The translations under genes were made by a program, and so were the position numbers. Below are positions 33,484 through 34,898 of a stretch of DNA of 34,898 nucleotides, piece by piece. The DNA comes from Podaxis mareebaensis (Eukaryota > Basidiomycota > Agaricomycetes > Agaricales > Agaricaceae). Below the pieces are notes generated by a model. The model searched no databases. It had not been told where the DNA came from and worked only from the letters and a program-made list of their open reading frames with translations. The DNA lies in the NCBI GenBank assembly GCA_018524725.1, contig JAEUWP010000571.1:1-34898 (forward strand), given 5' to 3'. Every line of letters starts with the position of its first letter. Position 1 is the first letter of the stretch.

Positions 33484-34790
33484 TTAGACATTAACTGCAC
33501 CTGAGTTGAAGTCGCAGCGGTTTTTCTCCACTCTAGCTTCACAAAGCTTGGATTGAATCCAGACCCAATCAAATCGGTGATGGAAGAACAGACATTTGTC
33601 CGAGTTCATGTGGTGCTCTTTCAAGTCACATGAGAGACAGTTAAAGGAGGTCACATGGGGACACTCCATGACATTGGTGGGGGTGGGAGGGCAGGGGTTT
33701 GGACTGGGTTTGCCACAGCAGCAAAATCTGTTGCAGTGGTGGTTTTCAGTGTAGTGGGGGTCACCACAGATTGCGCATCTGGGGTTGCATGCTTTACAGA
33801 GGTGTGTAGGGTAGCCCCATTGCCAGCACCTGTTGCAGAGAGGTGAGGCCATATGCATAGAGGCGCCTCTGAAAGTACAGACACAATTCTCGAATAAGAG
33901 GGTGTGGTTGATTAGAGTTTTCACTCTGGAGGCAGTTTGAGAGTCCCAGAGGTCGAAGAAGAGGATGGCAGAGTTGGAGTGGGGAGAGACATGGTGGAAG
34001 CAGGGTTTGCCCACAAGATGTTGAATTATCTCATGGTATGGAGAGGATTCGATGACTTCTTTGAAATCATCAGAGTTGTGGGGGGTGCCATCTGAGTGGA
34101 AGTAGGGAAGGTTTGTCAATTTGACAAAAGACTTTGACATTGGAAGAGAAGGGACAATAGCATCCCTAATTTCCAGAGTGGCGAAAGCTGATCGGTTCAA
34201 GTCAGCTATGCCCTTTTTGATGATGAGGAGTTCCTCATCAGTGGTGATCTGATTTGTTGAGAGCCAGAGAGTCCAGTCATTAGACTTCGCTGACTCAACT
34301 TTAAGTGAGAAGCCCTTTTGGTAGAGGGCATTGTTACAATTCCTCACCACGAGGTCGAGAGAGGTGATGAGGATGGGTTTAAAAACATCATTGTAAGGGA
34401 TAATGACATTTTTGCGGGAAGGGCCTTGAGTGGCCTTGGGAGAGTTGGAGGGACAAGGTAAGGGTTTTGGTGGAGTTGAGGAGGGAGACTTGATATCTCT
34501 GGATGAGTGGAGGAAGTTGATGATGTTGACTGGTGACATCTATGGGAATTGGTTTTGAAGGGCGGCATATTTCTGCAGCTCTTCAGGGTTGAGGGGGGAA
34601 TTGGAGATGGCCTTGGCATAGGATGACCTTTGAGTGGATGGGGAGGGAGCATTAGACCTGGGGCGGGTCTTGTAATTAATAGGGGGGGGGGGAAGATGTA
34701 GGAGGAGAGGGTTTAGGGGCTTGAGGGGGAACAGTGGGAGTGACAATAGGCTTACACAGAGCTTGGGTGGCTATCAGTTTATGAGGCACC
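33484..34790 (-). pseudogene. LINE ORF1: Gag-like zinc-knuckle protein, broken
   Basis: An uninterrupted frame of 351 codons runs from the ATG at 34539 to TAA at 33484. The same frame is open upstream except for a TAG at 34540-34542. Farther upstream, across an 11-base C run (G run at 34682-34692), the Pro-rich N-terminus (TPTVPPQAPKPSPP) is in a different frame, so a slippage frameshift is likely. The C-terminal half has CCHC knuckles. The first (C235, C238, C248) has Tyr243 where the metal-binding His is expected. The second is CAIC..H......C. ORF1 overlaps the start of ORF2 by 89 nt. It would bind LINE RNA if intact. Confidence 0.75.
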
Positions 34791-34793
34791 CAT

Positions 34794-34898
34794 TGTTATG
34801 GCCGAAACTGTTTTCAGTCATGAAAGTGGTACTTAGATTATAATACAATCAAGTTTTACGGCTAGAATAACAGACTATGAACCCACACTAGAAGAAGC
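34794..34898. mobile_element. Possible LTR beginning at the right edge
   Basis: The LINE ORF1 reading frame breaks off here, and the plus strand continues with TGTTATGGCC, a start typical of Agaricomycete Ty3/Gypsy LTRs. CCCAT (34789-34793) would be the target duplication, but its partner lies beyond the window. CpGs are present. This may be a second LTR element that cut the LINE. Confidence 0.35.

Larger units (their letters stand above)
29292..33572 (-). pseudogene. LINE ORF2: endonuclease-RT-RNase H polyprotein, broken
   Basis: One continuous frame from the ATG at 33572 to TAA at 29292-29294, broken by TGA at 32433-32435, 30783-30785 and 29565-29567 and by the 274-bp insert. Motifs in order: AP endonuclease (LCLQEP, GGDFNSH, SVIDLIF, SDHHPL) and RT (APGPDHLSW; IIPKPNK; FDMVQFFPS; GQGSTLSPIL). 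The catalytic box reads F-I-D-N where F-x-D-D is expected; the N codon is 31149-31151. RNase H follows (AMDGS, DSESYTL, VIFMDS), then a CxC..H..C knuckle (CPCGKLLETRNHILDDC). Two of the TGAs stand where family alignments have Arg (LLY-x-SCV, GTF-x-QC), pointing to CGA-to-TGA changes. Removing the insert restores the frame exactly. Confidence 0.85.
29002..34793 (-). mobile_element. Tad1/I-like non-LTR retrotransposon (LINE), inactivated
   Basis: On the minus strand the order is: ORF1 (Gag-like, zinc knuckles), ORF2 (AP endonuclease, reverse transcriptase, RNase H, C-terminal zinc knuckle), a 3' untranslated region (29,021-29,291) and a poly(A) tail seen as 19 T at 29,002-29,020. This order, with RNase H and a cysteine-rich tail, fits Tad1/I-type LINEs of fungi. 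It retains many CpGs, so it is younger than the left island. Inactivating changes include three in-frame TGA codons in ORF2, a TAG in ORF1, a D-to-N change in the RT active site and a solo LTR in the RT. The 5' end is cut at or near 34,793; no target duplication could be matched. Confidence 0.88.

Noticed and set aside
1..34898. tRNA, rRNA, CRISPR arrays, tandem satellite or telomeric repeats
   Set aside because: No B-box-like GGTTCRANNCC with cloverleaf arms, no rRNA stretches, no spaced direct repeats and no TTAGGG arrays were seen by eye; tRNAscan-SE and Infernal would settle it.

Overview
The window reads as nuclear DNA of a filamentous basidiomycete, most likely an Agaricomycete. The evidence is densely intron-split genes with introns of about 48-61 nt, a tandem pair of GH7 cellobiohydrolases (one with a fungal CBM1), P450s of the basidiomycete OrdA/CYP64-like type, and an HNH_2 protein of the kind expanded in Agaricomycetes. 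No species can be named from the sequence alone. Exon models below were built by hand from splice sites and reading-frame continuity; there is no transcript evidence.

Layout. 1-140: ordinary-composition DNA with no gene seen. About 140-5,880: a repeat island in which CpG has almost vanished (I see none from about 334 to 5,679). It holds a decayed, internally deleted Ty3/Gypsy retroelement on the minus strand (LTR edge, primer-binding site, Gag, start of RT) and an interrupted ORF of unknown origin. 5,909-26,813: a genic island with normal CpG. In order: HNH_2-family protein (-), ten-exon P450 (+), TFIIIC 90-kDa-type subunit (+), profilin (-), GH7 cellobiohydrolase with CBM1 (+), GH7 cellobiohydrolase without CBM1 (+), an unrecognised coiled-coil protein (-), and a second ten-exon P450 (-) that is a paralogue of the first in inverted orientation. 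26,814-28,150: apparently gene-poor. 28,160-29,001: CpG-poor, probably old repeat. 29,002-34,793: a nearly full-length but inactivated Tad1/I-like LINE (-), with poly(A), RNase H, RT, AP endonuclease and a Gag-like ORF1. A 274-bp solo LTR with an exact 5-bp target duplication has landed in its RT domain. At the right edge (34,794 to end) a further LTR may begin.

Functionally, the two secreted GH7 enzymes are the clear physiological unit: processive cellulases releasing cellobiose from chain ends, one tethered by a CBM1 and one free. The P450s flanking them are probably membrane-anchored monooxygenases of secondary or xenobiotic metabolism; no shared pathway is shown. TFIIIC90 and profilin are housekeeping genes, convergent and 244 bp apart.

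The most noteworthy signals are the 5-kb CpG void, a 14-nt micro-exon encoding the P450 oxygen-binding motif in both paralogues, two consecutive GC-AG introns in the TFIIIC90 gene, a 173-bp near-identical (conversion-like) tract between the GH7 genes, and the hairpin-rich solo LTR nested in the LINE. I found no clear novel multi-gene system.
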